Below, piece by piece: positions 24,359-33,458 of a stretch of DNA of 64,000 nucleotides. A model generated the notes under the pieces. It did no database searches. It was given only the letters and a program-made list of their open reading frames with translations, and was not told the DNA's origin. Within the stretch, counting starts at the first letter, position 1; each line of letters opens with the position of its first letter. Location of the stretch: positions 124,001 through 188,000 of the forward strand of contig NZ_JACOOK010000002.1 of the NCBI RefSeq assembly GCF_014288115.1, written 5' to 3'. The DNA comes from Alistipes_A hominis. Lineage in GTDB: Bacteria; Bacteroidota; Bacteroidia; Bacteroidales; Rikenellaceae. The position numbers and the translations under genes are program-made.

Positions 24359-25660
24359 TCACCGCCGTACGGATAACTCGATCACGCTGTCGATTTCGTC
24401 GGCCGGTATCCCGGACAAATCCAGCGACACGGAGTCTGTGGCCACCGAAAAAGGCACTTCCGCCCGATCCGCAAAACGAACGGCCGAACGGACGACACCG
24501 CCGGTCAGCGGCAGGGAAAGCGTATCGCCGTCGCGTCGGAGAACATGCACGAAGAGCCGGTCGCCTTTGCGGGTGGAAACGCCCCACGCACCGGGAGCGA
24601 TCTCTCCGGCCCGGGTTCCGTAGACGGTCTCCCCGTAAGTTTTCATCCACCGGCCGACTTCCCGGAGCCTTTCGAGGGAAGCCTGCGGTATCTCGCCGTC
24701 CGGCTGCGGGCCGACGTTCAGCAACAGATTAGCGTTACGTCCGGCGGCATTGACCAGCAGATGGATCAACGCAGCGACTGACTTATAGTTCCGGTCGGTA
24801 ATGCTGTAACCCCATGTCCCGTTCATCGTCGCGCAGGTTTCCAGCGGCAAGGCGCTGATCGTCTGCCCAGCCGAGTGCCCGGCGGTATTCTGTCCCGGAA
24901 GATCCTGCTCGAACGCTTGAAAATCCTCTCCGGGGAACGGTTCGCGATGGTGATTGTTCCCGACCAAACAGCCGGGTTGCAACCGGTGGATCGTCGCGTA
25001 AATTTTATCCAGTTGCCAGTCGGCGTCCGCCTTGTCCCACCAACCGTCGAACCAAACGGCTCCGACCGGCCCGTACCCGGTCAGCAGTTCGGTCAGTTGG
25101 TTATTCATGAAACCGAGGTAATCGTTCCAATCCCCGTGAGCCGTACGCCCGGTACCCTGCCCCGTAGTGCCCAACGGATAGTAATCTTCGCGCGTCCAGT
25201 CGAGCAATGAATAATAGAAATGCAGCCGGATCCCCTGTTTGCGGCACTCTTTCGCCAGTTCCCTGACAACGTCCCGTCCGTAAGGGGTGGCTTCGACGAT
25301 GTTGTAATCCGAATACCGGGTGCCGAACATCGAGAAACCGTCGTGATGGCGCGAGGTAATGCAGATGTATTTCATGCCGGCATCTTTAGCTGCCTGCACC
25401 CACGCCTTCGCATCGAATTTCGACGGGTAAAATCCTCCCGCCAGTTTCGCATACTCGCGGCAATCGATGTTTTTGTTCGTCATCGCCCATTCGCCGTCGC
25501 CAAGCATACTGTAAATGCCCCAATGGATAAACATCCCGAAACGGCTATCCTGAAACGCTTCCCGGCTGCGGAGATTCTCCGGCGCGGGCTGGTAACCGGA
25601 CTGCGCGGCCAGCCGGCCGGCCCCCAGCCATAAAACGACAAACAAGCAAACGTATTTCAT
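24359..25660 (-). CDS. Alpha-L-fucosidase, glycoside hydrolase family 29
   Basis: A 433-residue exported enzyme: signal MKYVCLFVVLWLGAGRLAAQ, then the GH29 catalytic barrel with the markers RFGMFIHWGIYS, TSRHHDGFSMF, YYSLLDW and the nucleophile Asp205 in VWFDGWWD. GH29 enzymes release fucose from host or dietary glycans with retention of configuration. After the barrel (about residue 320) comes a small beta domain, as is usual. The start at 25660 was chosen because it gives a normal signal peptide; an upstream ATG at 25696 would add 12 hydrophobic residues. It is isolated: no SusC/SusD or sugar transporter genes adjoin it. The specific linkage cannot be deduced. Confidence 0.92.
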   Translation of the reverse strand: MKYVCLFVVLWLGAGRLAAQSGYQPAPENLRSREAFQDSRFGMFIHWGIYSMLGDGEWAMTNKNIDCREYAKLAGGFYPSKFDAKAWVQAAKDAGMKYICITSRHHDGFSMFGTRYSDYNIVEATPYGRDVVRELAKECRKQGIRLHFYYSLLDWTREDYYPLGTTGQGTGRTAHGDWNDYLGFMNNQLTELLTGYGPVGAVWFDGWWDKADADWQLDKIYATIHRLQPGCLVGNNHHREPFPGEDFQAFEQDLPGQNTAGHSAGQTISALPLETCATMNGTWGYSITDRNYKSVAALIHLLVNAAGRNANLLLNVGPQPDGEIPQASLERLREVGRWMKTYGETVYGTRAGEIAPGAWGVSTRKGDRLFVHVLRRDGDTLSLPLTGGVVRSAVRFADRAEVPFSVATDSVSLDLSGIPADEIDSVIELSVRR

Positions 25661-25739
25661 GGGCGTATTCCTTAGTTTTATAAAAAACAATAACAAATAT
25701 TAATGAAGTATAAATTTTAATATACAGAAATACACCCCC

Positions 25740-27056
25740 TTACAGATTACCTGTTCCGGAAGAAACCACCGTAACCTTAATCTTATCGATCCGTCTGCCG
25801 TCCATCTCTTCGACTTGCAGAACCAGATCGCGGCAGGTCAGCGTTTCGCCCCGATGCAGAAAATCCTTCCGGATCTCCAGCATCAGCCCGGCGATCGTCT
25901 CCGCGCCGCCTTTCATGGCGTCGAGATAATCGTCGTCCAATTCCAACACTTCGAGGAAATCATTGATATGGGTTTTACCGTCGAACAGGTACGTATTCGG
26001 AGAGAGCTTCGTATAAAAAGCCTGATCGCGGTCGGATTCGTCCGAAATTTCGCCGACGATCTCCTCTAGGATATCTTCCAACGACAGCAACCCCATCGTG
26101 GAACCGTACTCGTCGACCACGATCGCCATGTGGATCTTGCTGTCCCGGAACTCCTCGAGCAATTCGTTGATTTTCTTGTGCTCCGGCACGAAATAAGGCT
26201 TGCGGATCAGATTCTGCCACTCGAAATCCCGCTCGTGCGAGACATACGACAGCATATCTTTTACATATAGCACCCCTTTGATATGATCGATACTCTCTTC
26301 GTAGACGGGAATCCGCGAGAAACCGGACGAAACGATCGTCTCGCGCACCCGATCGAAATCGGCCTCGATGTCGAGCGAAACGATGTCCAGACGGGGTTTC
26401 ATGATCTCCACCACTTCGGTATGAACGAAATCCACGATCTCGGACAGCATCCGCTTCTCCTCGGCGCTCTGTCCGGAGGTCATCTCGATCGCATTCGACA
26501 GTTCGTCGATCGAAATGTTCTCCCGCTTCCGCGTCACGCTCCGGTTGATATAACCGCCCGAACGAATCAGCAGGAACGAAACCGGCCTGAACAGCGCCTT
26601 GAGCAACAGCAACGGTACGGCCATCATCCGCGCGATACGCACCGGATGGTACGATGCGAGGATTTTCGGCATGATCTCTCCGAACAGCAGCAACAGGAAC
26701 GTAACGATCACCATCTTCACGACGAACTCCAGCCCCGCGGCGCCGGCGAACCCGACCAGCGAGTCGATCAGTCCGTTGGACAGGATCACGATGCAGATAT
26801 TGACCAGGTTATTGACGACCAGAATCGTCGCCAACAGATACTCGTCCGCCGACAGCAACCGCAGGATCGCATTGCTCCTACGATCCGGGCTGTTCTTCAG
26901 CCGGACGACATCCCGCGGCGAAAGGGAGAAAAAAGCGGTTTCAGAAGCCGAAACCGACGCCGAAACGCCCAGCAACAAAATTACGACCAGCAGGATCACG
27001 GAATCCTGCAGCGTAAACGGGTTGAACGTCACGGCTTGGATAAAACACGCTGTCAA
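25740..27056 (-). CDS. GldE-like CNNM/CBS/CorC_HlyC membrane protein
   Basis: A 438-residue protein: an N-terminal hydrophobic domain of the CNNM (DUF21) type with 3-4 helices (residues 15-190, including SASETAFFSLSPRDVVRLKN), a pair of CBS domains (about 215-340, with MKPRLDIVSLDIEADFD and VVDEYGSTMGLLSLEDILEEIVGEI) and a C-terminal transporter-associated CorC_HlyC domain. Gliding-motility protein GldE and the CorC/hemolysin group share this plan; many non-gliding gut Bacteroidota keep it. CBS pairs bind nucleotides, and CNNM proteins are linked to Mg transport. It follows ftsZ by 42 bp on the same strand, perhaps in the same transcript. A true gliding role is unlikely here. Confidence 0.8.
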   Translation of the reverse strand: MTACFIQAVTFNPFTLQDSVILLVVILLLGVSASVSASETAFFSLSPRDVVRLKNSPDRRSNAILRLLSADEYLLATILVVNNLVNICIVILSNGLIDSLVGFAGAAGLEFVVKMVIVTFLLLLFGEIMPKILASYHPVRIARMMAVPLLLLKALFRPVSFLLIRSGGYINRSVTRKRENISIDELSNAIEMTSGQSAEEKRMLSEIVDFVHTEVVEIMKPRLDIVSLDIEADFDRVRETIVSSGFSRIPVYEESIDHIKGVLYVKDMLSYVSHERDFEWQNLIRKPYFVPEHKKINELLEEFRDSKIHMAIVVDEYGSTMGLLSLEDILEEIVGEISDESDRDQAFYTKLSPNTYLFDGKTHINDFLEVLELDDDYLDAMKGGAETIAGLMLEIRKDFLHRGETLTCRDLVLQVEEMDGRRIDKIKVTVVSSGTGNL

Positions 27057-27098
27057 AATTACAGATATTTAGCCGGCCCGATCCATAACCGGAACGGC

Positions 27099-28553
27099 TT
27101 AGTCAAACAACGAACTGCTCTGCCCCTTGTCGCTCTGCTGTGCGGAATCGTCTTTCAACACGACCCTCGCACTGCGGTTACCTTCCGCCGAAGTGTCTTT
27201 GACGAACTTGATATTCCGACGAACGAAGGCGGGACGGTTCTCCAGTTCTTCGATATCGATATCGGAACCTTCGTCCTTCTTGGATTCGATGGCAGGTTGC
27301 GAAACCGGCGCGCTGAACGGTTTGGGCTGCGGTCTCGGCGGAACCGGGACGGGACGGTTCGGCACGATCCGGCGGGCGGCATCGGGCTGCCCCCCCGGCG
27401 CGGCGGACACCGGACGCACGGACGGCTCATGCGGCACGAACGCCGGTTTTTCGGCCGGTTCGGGCGACTCGACAACCGGTTCGCCGGCAACCGCATCGTT
27501 CTCCGACTCGCCGCGAACGTTCGCCTTGCGAAGCGAATCCTTGTAATCCTGCAGAGGCGAATAGCTGACCATGTTCATCTGCGCATAATCGAATCCGGTT
27601 GCGATGATCGTCACCTCGATATCCTGTCCGAGAGCGTCGTCCTTACCGGCTCCCCAAATAATATCGGCGTTATTCCCGGCGCGTTCCTGAATGTACTCGG
27701 TAATCATATAGGTCTCCTCGAGCGTGATCTCTTCGTCGCCCGAGGTGATGTTGATCAAGATATTTTTCGCCCCGGCGATGTCGTTGTGGTTCAGCAACGG
27801 GGACTCCAGCGCCATGTTGGCCACCTTCATCGCCCGGTCTTCGCCGGAAGCGCGGCCCGAACCCATCAACGCTACGCCGCTGTCGCTCATCACGGTCTGC
27901 ACATCGGCGAAATCGACGTTCACCGTATTTTCGCGCGTAATCACCTCGGCGATCCCGCGGGCTGCGGTAGCCAAAATATCATCGGCCTTGCCGAACGCCT
28001 CGGTCAGCGTCAGCTTGCCGAAGATCTCCTGAATGTTCTCGTTGTTGATCAGCAGCAGCGAATCGACGCAGCCGCGCAGCTCCTCGATCCCCTGCTGGGC
28101 CTGCCGCATCCGTTTCGGGCCCTCGGTCTTGAACGGAAGAGTCACGATGGCCACCGTCAGGATACCCAGCTCCTTGGCTGCCCGGGCGATCACCGGCGCC
28201 GCGCCGGTTCCGGTTCCACCGCCCATACCGGCCGTGATGAAGACCATCTTGGTGCCTTCGCGCTTGTAAATCTCGATGATCTCGTCGAGGCTCTCCAAAG
28301 CCGCCTGTCGTCCTTTTTCCGGATTGTTGCCGGCGCCCAGGCCGTTCTGTCCGAGACGCACCTTTACCGGGACGGGACTGTTGCGCAGCGCCTGCGGATC
28401 GGTATTGCACACCATGAACGAAACGTCGGCGATCTCCAGCTCGAACATGTGGTTGACGGCATTGCTACCGCCGCCGCCGACACCCGTAACCATGATGATC
28501 GAAGGCGACAGCTTCGGAATTTCAAAATCGATTATATCTTTTACGTCAGACAT
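27099..28553 (-). CDS. ftsZ: Cell division protein FtsZ
   Basis: The tubulin-like GTPase that forms the division ring. The 484-residue protein has the GTP-binding VGGGGSNAV (25-33) and tubulin signature GGGTGTGAAP (111-120) and the synergy-loop region with MGSGRASGEDRAMKVA. The linker after residue 335 is long, Pro- and Glu-rich. A conserved C-terminal-peptide-like motif (IEELENRPAFVRRN, residues about 434-447) is not terminal: about 37 more residues follow, ending SSSLFD. Bacteroidota FtsZ proteins are longer than those of Escherichia coli (383 residues). It lies at the end of the Mur-Fts cluster, 80 bp after ftsA. Confidence 0.97.
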   Translation of the reverse strand: MSDVKDIIDFEIPKLSPSIIMVTGVGGGGSNAVNHMFELEIADVSFMVCNTDPQALRNSPVPVKVRLGQNGLGAGNNPEKGRQAALESLDEIIEIYKREGTKMVFITAGMGGGTGTGAAPVIARAAKELGILTVAIVTLPFKTEGPKRMRQAQQGIEELRGCVDSLLLINNENIQEIFGKLTLTEAFGKADDILATAARGIAEVITRENTVNVDFADVQTVMSDSGVALMGSGRASGEDRAMKVANMALESPLLNHNDIAGAKNILINITSGDEEITLEETYMITEYIQERAGNNADIIWGAGKDDALGQDIEVTIIATGFDYAQMNMVSYSPLQDYKDSLRKANVRGESENDAVAGEPVVESPEPAEKPAFVPHEPSVRPVSAAPGGQPDAARRIVPNRPVPVPPRPQPKPFSAPVSQPAIESKKDEGSDIDIEELENRPAFVRRNIKFVKDTSAEGNRSARVVLKDDSAQQSDKGQSSSLFD

Positions 28554-28633
28554 ATACTAAATCTTTTACGCTTTTCACACTCGTTCCACTACGACCGACG
28601 CGGGCCGAAACCGATCCGCCCGCGCCGATAAAC

Positions 28634-30061
28634 CTAAATCTCGTTATCTTCAATCTCCTCGTCAAACATGTTGATCACTTTCTCCCTGAGCTTCGAGAAC
28701 AATCCCGGCTTGCGCTTGGGTTTGTATTCCGGTTCGTAAGCGTCGTCCTGCAACCCGGCGCCTTCCTCTTCGTGCGGCCGGCTCCCGCTCCGGTAAAAAT
28801 CGTTCAACTTCCGCTTGACCGGCGAAGCGGGCTCGGTAACCGGCTTTTCCTCCCTTGCCGGACGAACGACCTGCTGTTTCGACCGGGAAGTCTTGTTCTG
28901 GGCCCGTTCGTCGAATGCCCGCGCCAGGATGCCGACGGCAGTCGCCATGGCCGGCTGTCCGGCCGTTTCGAGACTCTCCCCGTCGAGCGTGCTCTCCGCC
29001 CCCGCTACGCGGGCATCCATCCCGGTGTAACTTTTAAACAAGGTTTCGACATGCTTCAACTGCGCGCCTCCTCCGGTCAGCACCACCCCGGCGGCAAGCC
29101 GATCCTGAAACCCGGATTTTTTCAGTTCCTCGACCACGAAGTCGATGATGTCGAGCATCCTCGCCTCGATGATCGCCGCCAGATTCTGAGACGAAATCTC
29201 TTTCGACGCCTTCGCGCTCAGTCCCGGCGTGGTAATGTATTTGTCGGGCTGCGCCGCATCGCGCATGGCTTCCCCGTAACGGGTCTTCAGGTTCTCGACA
29301 TGCTTTTCGAGAATCCCGTACGAGCGGATATCCTTGTTGATCACGTTGCCGCCCATCGGGATGATCCCTACGTGACGGATGATATTTTTCTGATAAACGA
29401 CCACGTCCGTCGTCCCCGCTCCGATATCCACCACGGCGACGCCTTCCTCCTTTTCGTCGGGCGTCAGCACGGCCTCGGCCGAAGCGATCGCATTCAGGAA
29501 AAGCCCGAGCGGAACGATATCCACCCGTTTGAGGGCCATCTCCAACCGGTTGATCGCGACCGAATCGCCCAATATGATGTTGAACGTCGACGCCAGTTTG
29601 TTGCCGAACGTCCCGACCGGATTGGCCGTCTCCTCCTCGTCGTCGACAATGTAGTTCTGCGGAATGATCTGCAAGATTTTCTCCCCTTCGGGAGCCGGAA
29701 CGTTGCGCATACTGTCGTGCAACTGGCGGACGTCCTCCTGGCGGATCTCCCCGCCGCGGCTGGCAAATACGTAATAGGGCTGCTTTACGCTGCGGATGTG
29801 CTGTCCCGATATACCGGCATAGGCTTCGGTGATCCGGATTCCCTGGCGCTCTCCGATCGCATCGACGGCCTCCTTGATGCTTCTGGAAACCAGGTCGATA
29901 TTTTTGATTTCGCCGCGGATCATCCCCGCCCCCTGCACGGCGGAAACTTCCCGGTCGATAACCCGAATCCGGCCGTCCTCGCCTTTCGTGCCGATCATCG
30001 CGACCACGGTATTCGTCCCTAAATCGATTGCAACAATATAATCCCCGTTTTCCACTTTCAT
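28634..30061 (-). CDS. ftsA: Cell division protein FtsA
   Basis: FtsA is an actin-like ATPase that anchors FtsZ filaments to the membrane and recruits the division machinery. The 475-residue protein shows the ATP-binding VAIDLGTNTVVAMIG (10-24), GAGTTDVVVY and the GGGAQLKHVE adenosine loop. The SHS2 domain lies near residues 85-165. Its C-terminus ends in an amphipathic helix (LFSKLREKVINMF) that is the membrane-targeting sequence, preceded by a long charged linker typical of Bacteroidota. The gene is 6 bp from ftsQ, so the two are likely translationally coupled. Confidence 0.95.
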   Translation of the reverse strand: MKVENGDYIVAIDLGTNTVVAMIGTKGEDGRIRVIDREVSAVQGAGMIRGEIKNIDLVSRSIKEAVDAIGERQGIRITEAYAGISGQHIRSVKQPYYVFASRGGEIRQEDVRQLHDSMRNVPAPEGEKILQIIPQNYIVDDEEETANPVGTFGNKLASTFNIILGDSVAINRLEMALKRVDIVPLGLFLNAIASAEAVLTPDEKEEGVAVVDIGAGTTDVVVYQKNIIRHVGIIPMGGNVINKDIRSYGILEKHVENLKTRYGEAMRDAAQPDKYITTPGLSAKASKEISSQNLAAIIEARMLDIIDFVVEELKKSGFQDRLAAGVVLTGGGAQLKHVETLFKSYTGMDARVAGAESTLDGESLETAGQPAMATAVGILARAFDERAQNKTSRSKQQVVRPAREEKPVTEPASPVKRKLNDFYRSGSRPHEEEGAGLQDDAYEPEYKPKRKPGLFSKLREKVINMFDEEIEDNEI

Positions 30062-30067
30062 TCCTGT

Positions 30068-30901
30068 TTATTCGATGCAGACAATCTGATCTTTATATTT
30101 CAAATTTATGTAGCTACAACAATTCCACCCCTCGTAGGCGACGGCATGCCGGTAAAAACTCAATAACTTTGCCAGTTTCTGTTCGTAACCGTCGACGCTG
30201 CCGAGCATGATCACCTGGTCGCCCGCCCTAGGCACGATCTCGATATCAGGATCGTACCCGTCCCCGGCCTGCGAGCCGACGACATGAACCTGAACGATAA
30301 ACGCTTTCCAGAAGTCGTCACTATCCACGAATTTCACAAAATTAATCAGTTTCACCAAAAACGAGTAATTTTTCTGCACTTTTTTTTCGGGATTTCCGGC
30401 GAACCGGTCGAGCGGGCCGACATAGTCCGGTTTGAACGGGAACGGCACATAACCGGTAACCACCGGAACATAGACCACGAAATAGCGCTGCTGCGGCAGG
30501 ACATAGCCGTCGTCGGTCACGTAGAAATTGTACCCGTTTTGCGTATTGAACCGCACCACCGGACGCCGTTGCGTCAATTCCACGTTCAGCCGCCCATCCA
30601 TCGAAGTGTAGACGCGGGCCGTGCGGACGAACCCGCGCCGCCGGACGAAACGCTCCAGTTCGAGGGTATTGATCGACGACAGTTCGGTTCCGACCAACTT
30701 CATCTTTTCGGCTGCGAACCACGCCCTGACCATCGCCGGCGTAATGAAATTCCGCTCGGCGCTGTCCAGCACCGTCACCCGTACCTCCCGGCACAACTGT
30801 TCCTTTTTCCGCTGCGACGTATATCGCAACGAAAACGACAGGTAGACCGCAAGCAGCGTCCACGTCAGCAGATTCAGGGTGATAACCAGCGACCGTTTCA
30901 C
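30068..30901 (-). CDS. ftsQ: Cell division protein FtsQ-like
   Basis: A 277-residue bitopic protein: a short cytoplasmic N-terminus, one transmembrane helix (LVITLNLLTWTLLAVYLSFS), a POTRA-like region (residues 40-110, with RVTVLDSAERNFITPAMVRAWFAAE) and a beta-rich FtsQ domain. Sequence similarity to E. coli FtsQ is weak, as usual in Bacteroidota, so the assignment rests on topology plus position between murC and ftsA. FtsQ links the early division ring to FtsB/FtsL and the septal synthase. The gene follows murC by 22 bp. The initiation codon (MKRSLVI) gives the expected short cytoplasmic tail. Confidence 0.85.
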   Translation of the reverse strand: MKRSLVITLNLLTWTLLAVYLSFSLRYTSQRKKEQLCREVRVTVLDSAERNFITPAMVRAWFAAEKMKLVGTELSSINTLELERFVRRRGFVRTARVYTSMDGRLNVELTQRRPVVRFNTQNGYNFYVTDDGYVLPQQRYFVVYVPVVTGYVPFPFKPDYVGPLDRFAGNPEKKVQKNYSFLVKLINFVKFVDSDDFWKAFIVQVHVVGSQAGDGYDPDIEIVPRAGDQVIMLGSVDGYEQKLAKLLSFYRHAVAYEGWNCCSYINLKYKDQIVCIE

Positions 30902-30923
30902 GATTCTCCGTTTTATCGGGTTC

Positions 30924-32285
30924 TTATTTTTCTGCGAATAAACCGGCGATCTGCGTGCAGAAGCGGTCGATATCGCCCGCCCCGAACGTCACCAGCAATT
31001 CCGGGTTCTTCGATTTCAGCACGTCCGTCAGATCCTTCTTGCGGACGACCCGTGCCGGACAACCGATCAGCGGCAGCAGCATTTCGGAAGCCACCCCTTC
31101 GATCGGCTCCTCGCGCGCCGGATAGATCGGCAGCAGCAACACCTCGTCGCACAAAGACAACGCCTCGGCGAACTCCCGGTAAAAATCGCGCGTCCGGGTG
31201 TACAGGTGCGGCTGGAACACCACCGTCAGCTTCCGCGCCGGGAACATCTCCCTGACCGACGTGATCGCGGCCCGCAGTTCGTTCGGATGGTGCGCGTAAT
31301 CGTCCATATAAATATGCTTCGGCGTATTGACGTAAAAATCAAACCGGCGCTTCACGCCGCTGAACGACGCGATCGCGACCCGCAGCTTCGCTTCGTCGAA
31401 CCCGGCCACCCACAGCATCGCCGCCGCCGCCACACAATTTTCGACATTCACCCATCCCGGAACGCCCGGCGTGCAATCCCGGATCACGCGGTCGGGACAA
31501 ACAAGGTCGAACGTGTGCCGCCCGTCCGGCTCAAGCCGGATGCGGTCGGCGTAAAAGTCGCAGGGCGTATCGTATGCATACCGGTAAACCCGGATTCGGT
31601 CGTTACGGATATCCAGTTCGACCCCCTGTTTGAGAATCAGCGCGCCGCCCGGTCTGATCTGCCCGACAAACTCCGAAAAAGCCTCTTTGACCGCTTCGTG
31701 CGTCCCGTAAATGTCGAGATGGTCGGCATCGACCGCCGTCACGACCGCGACGTCCGGATAGAGCTGCAGAAACGACCGATCGAACTCGTCGGCCTCGACG
31801 ACCAATCGTTCCCCCGGGCCGAGCACCAGGTTACTACCGAAATTCTTGGAAATCCCGCCGAGAAAAGCGCTGCCGCCGCCCCCGGCCTCGCGATCGAACC
31901 ACGCGGCCATCGTACTGGTCGTCGTCTTGCCGTGCGTTCCGGCGACGGCCATCAGGTATTTCCCCTCGGCCATCACGCCGAGCATCCGCGAACGCTTGAC
32001 GATCTCGAATCCTCCATCCCGGAAAAATCCGAACTGCAAACTATCGGACGGGATCGCCGGCGTATAAACCACCAGCGTATCGGCCTTGTCCCGAAACGGC
32101 TCCGGAATCGTATCCGCCTCGTCCTCATAAGTAACGGTCGCTCCTTCGCACTCCAATGCCCGGGTCAGTTCCGACGCGGTGCGGTCGTATCCGGCCACCT
32201 GTTTCCCCTCGTGCAGGAAATAACGTGCCAGGGCGCTCATCCCGATCCCTCCGATTCCTAAAAAATATACTTTACTAAAGTTCAT
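30924..32285 (-). CDS. murC: UDP-N-acetylmuramate--L-alanine ligase
   Basis: MurC adds L-alanine to UDP-MurNAc, the first step of the stem-peptide assembly. The 453-residue ATP-grasp-like Mur ligase has the N-terminal UDP-binding GIGGIGMSALA, the P-loop GTHGKTTTSTM, the central VEADEFDRSFLQL and the C-terminal domain segments YAHHPNELRAAI and FQPHLYTRT. The start ATG overlaps the murG stop codon by one base (TAATG), suggesting translational coupling. Length and order are standard for the family. Confidence 0.96.
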   Translation of the reverse strand: MNFSKVYFLGIGGIGMSALARYFLHEGKQVAGYDRTASELTRALECEGATVTYEDEADTIPEPFRDKADTLVVYTPAIPSDSLQFGFFRDGGFEIVKRSRMLGVMAEGKYLMAVAGTHGKTTTSTMAAWFDREAGGGGSAFLGGISKNFGSNLVLGPGERLVVEADEFDRSFLQLYPDVAVVTAVDADHLDIYGTHEAVKEAFSEFVGQIRPGGALILKQGVELDIRNDRIRVYRYAYDTPCDFYADRIRLEPDGRHTFDLVCPDRVIRDCTPGVPGWVNVENCVAAAAMLWVAGFDEAKLRVAIASFSGVKRRFDFYVNTPKHIYMDDYAHHPNELRAAITSVREMFPARKLTVVFQPHLYTRTRDFYREFAEALSLCDEVLLLPIYPAREEPIEGVASEMLLPLIGCPARVVRKKDLTDVLKSKNPELLVTFGAGDIDRFCTQIAGLFAEK

Positions 32286-33400
32286 TATTTCCCGTTTACA
32301 ACATCCATAACTTCATTCACAACCCGATCTGCGGAATCGCCGATCCCTAAAGTCAATATATTACGCTCCATTTCAGCGAGTTGCTTCGGATCGGCCAACA
32401 ATTCCTCCACGACCGGAAAAACTCCGTTCACCGCATCTCGGTCGGGAATCATCCGGGCGGCCTGCTTCCCGACGAGAGCCATCGCATTTTTGGTCTGGTG
32501 ATCCTCGGCCACATTCGGCGACGGCACGAAGATCGTCGGCCGGCCGATCAGGCACAGTTCCGAAACGGTACAGGCTCCGGCCCGCGCCACGACGATGTCG
32601 GCCGCAGCATAGGCCAGATCCATCCGGTCGATAAAAGCTCCGCGCCAGATACCCCGGTCGGAGCGCCCCTGCATAAACTCCGTCATCTCCCGTTCGTAAT
32701 ATTTACCGGTCTGCCAAATCACCTGTATCTTCCCTTCGGCAACGATCCGATCCACGTTGGCTTTCATCATTTCGTTCAGCGTCCGGGTACCGAGGCTGCC
32801 GCCGACGACCAGCGTCACCGGCTTGCCCTCTTCCAAACCGAAATGCCGAAGCGCCTCCGCGCGCAGATCCGGATTGCGCCAAAAACGCCCCCGGAGCGGA
32901 TTGCCCGTCAGGACGATCTTCTCTTTCGGGAAAAAGCGTTCCATCCCTTCGTAAGCCACGCAGATACGCCTGACGCGCGAGGACAGCATCTTATTGGTCA
33001 TGCCCGCATAGGAGTTCTGCTCCTGAATCAGCGTCGGAATTCCCATCCGCTGCGCGGACCACAGCACCGGCGCGCTGGCATACCCGCCGAAGCCGACCGC
33101 TACGTCGGCCCCGAATTTTTTGACGATTCGCCGGGCGCGCAGCACCGACCGCACGACCTTGAACGGAACGGCCAGGTTTTTCGGCGTCAACCGCCGCTGC
33201 AATCCCGCGACGGGCAGCCCCTCGATCCGGTAGCCCAGCTCCGGGATTTTCTCCATTTCCATCTTTCCTTCGGCGCCGACAAAAAGGATTTCGACGCCGT
33301 CGCCGAGCCGCCGCTTCAGCGCTTCGGCCACCGCAACCGCCGGATAGATATGCCCTCCGGTACCTCCTCCGCTCAGTATGACTTTTAATTTCCGATCCAT
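32285..33400 (-). CDS. murG: UDP-GlcNAc:undecaprenyl-PP-MurNAc-pentapeptide GlcNAc transferase
   Basis: MurG makes lipid II by adding GlcNAc to lipid I at the inner face of the membrane. The 371-residue GT28 enzyme begins MDRKLKVILSGGGTGGHIYPA with the glycine loop that binds the membrane lipid, then has LPVAGLQRR, VGFGGYASAP, the QEQNSYAGMTNK motif and the donor-binding VVARAGACTVSELCLIGRPTIFVPSP segment. The ATG at 33400 is preferred over one 12 bp upstream because it places the glycine loop where the family has it. It is coupled to murC by a one-base overlap. Confidence 0.96.
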   Translation of the reverse strand: MDRKLKVILSGGGTGGHIYPAVAVAEALKRRLGDGVEILFVGAEGKMEMEKIPELGYRIEGLPVAGLQRRLTPKNLAVPFKVVRSVLRARRIVKKFGADVAVGFGGYASAPVLWSAQRMGIPTLIQEQNSYAGMTNKMLSSRVRRICVAYEGMERFFPKEKIVLTGNPLRGRFWRNPDLRAEALRHFGLEEGKPVTLVVGGSLGTRTLNEMMKANVDRIVAEGKIQVIWQTGKYYEREMTEFMQGRSDRGIWRGAFIDRMDLAYAAADIVVARAGACTVSELCLIGRPTIFVPSPNVAEDHQTKNAMALVGKQAARMIPDRDAVNGVFPVVEELLADPKQLAEMERNILTLGIGDSADRVVNEVMDVVNGK

Positions 33401-33458
33401 ATTTTCAAACACAACATCAATGATCCGATATTCGCCGCAAAAACGGCCGCCCGTTCCG

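Noticed and set aside
26283..28631. 782-codon plus-strand open frame opposite gldE and ftsZ
   Set aside because: ftsZ and gldE are unmistakable; this is a codon-bias shadow.
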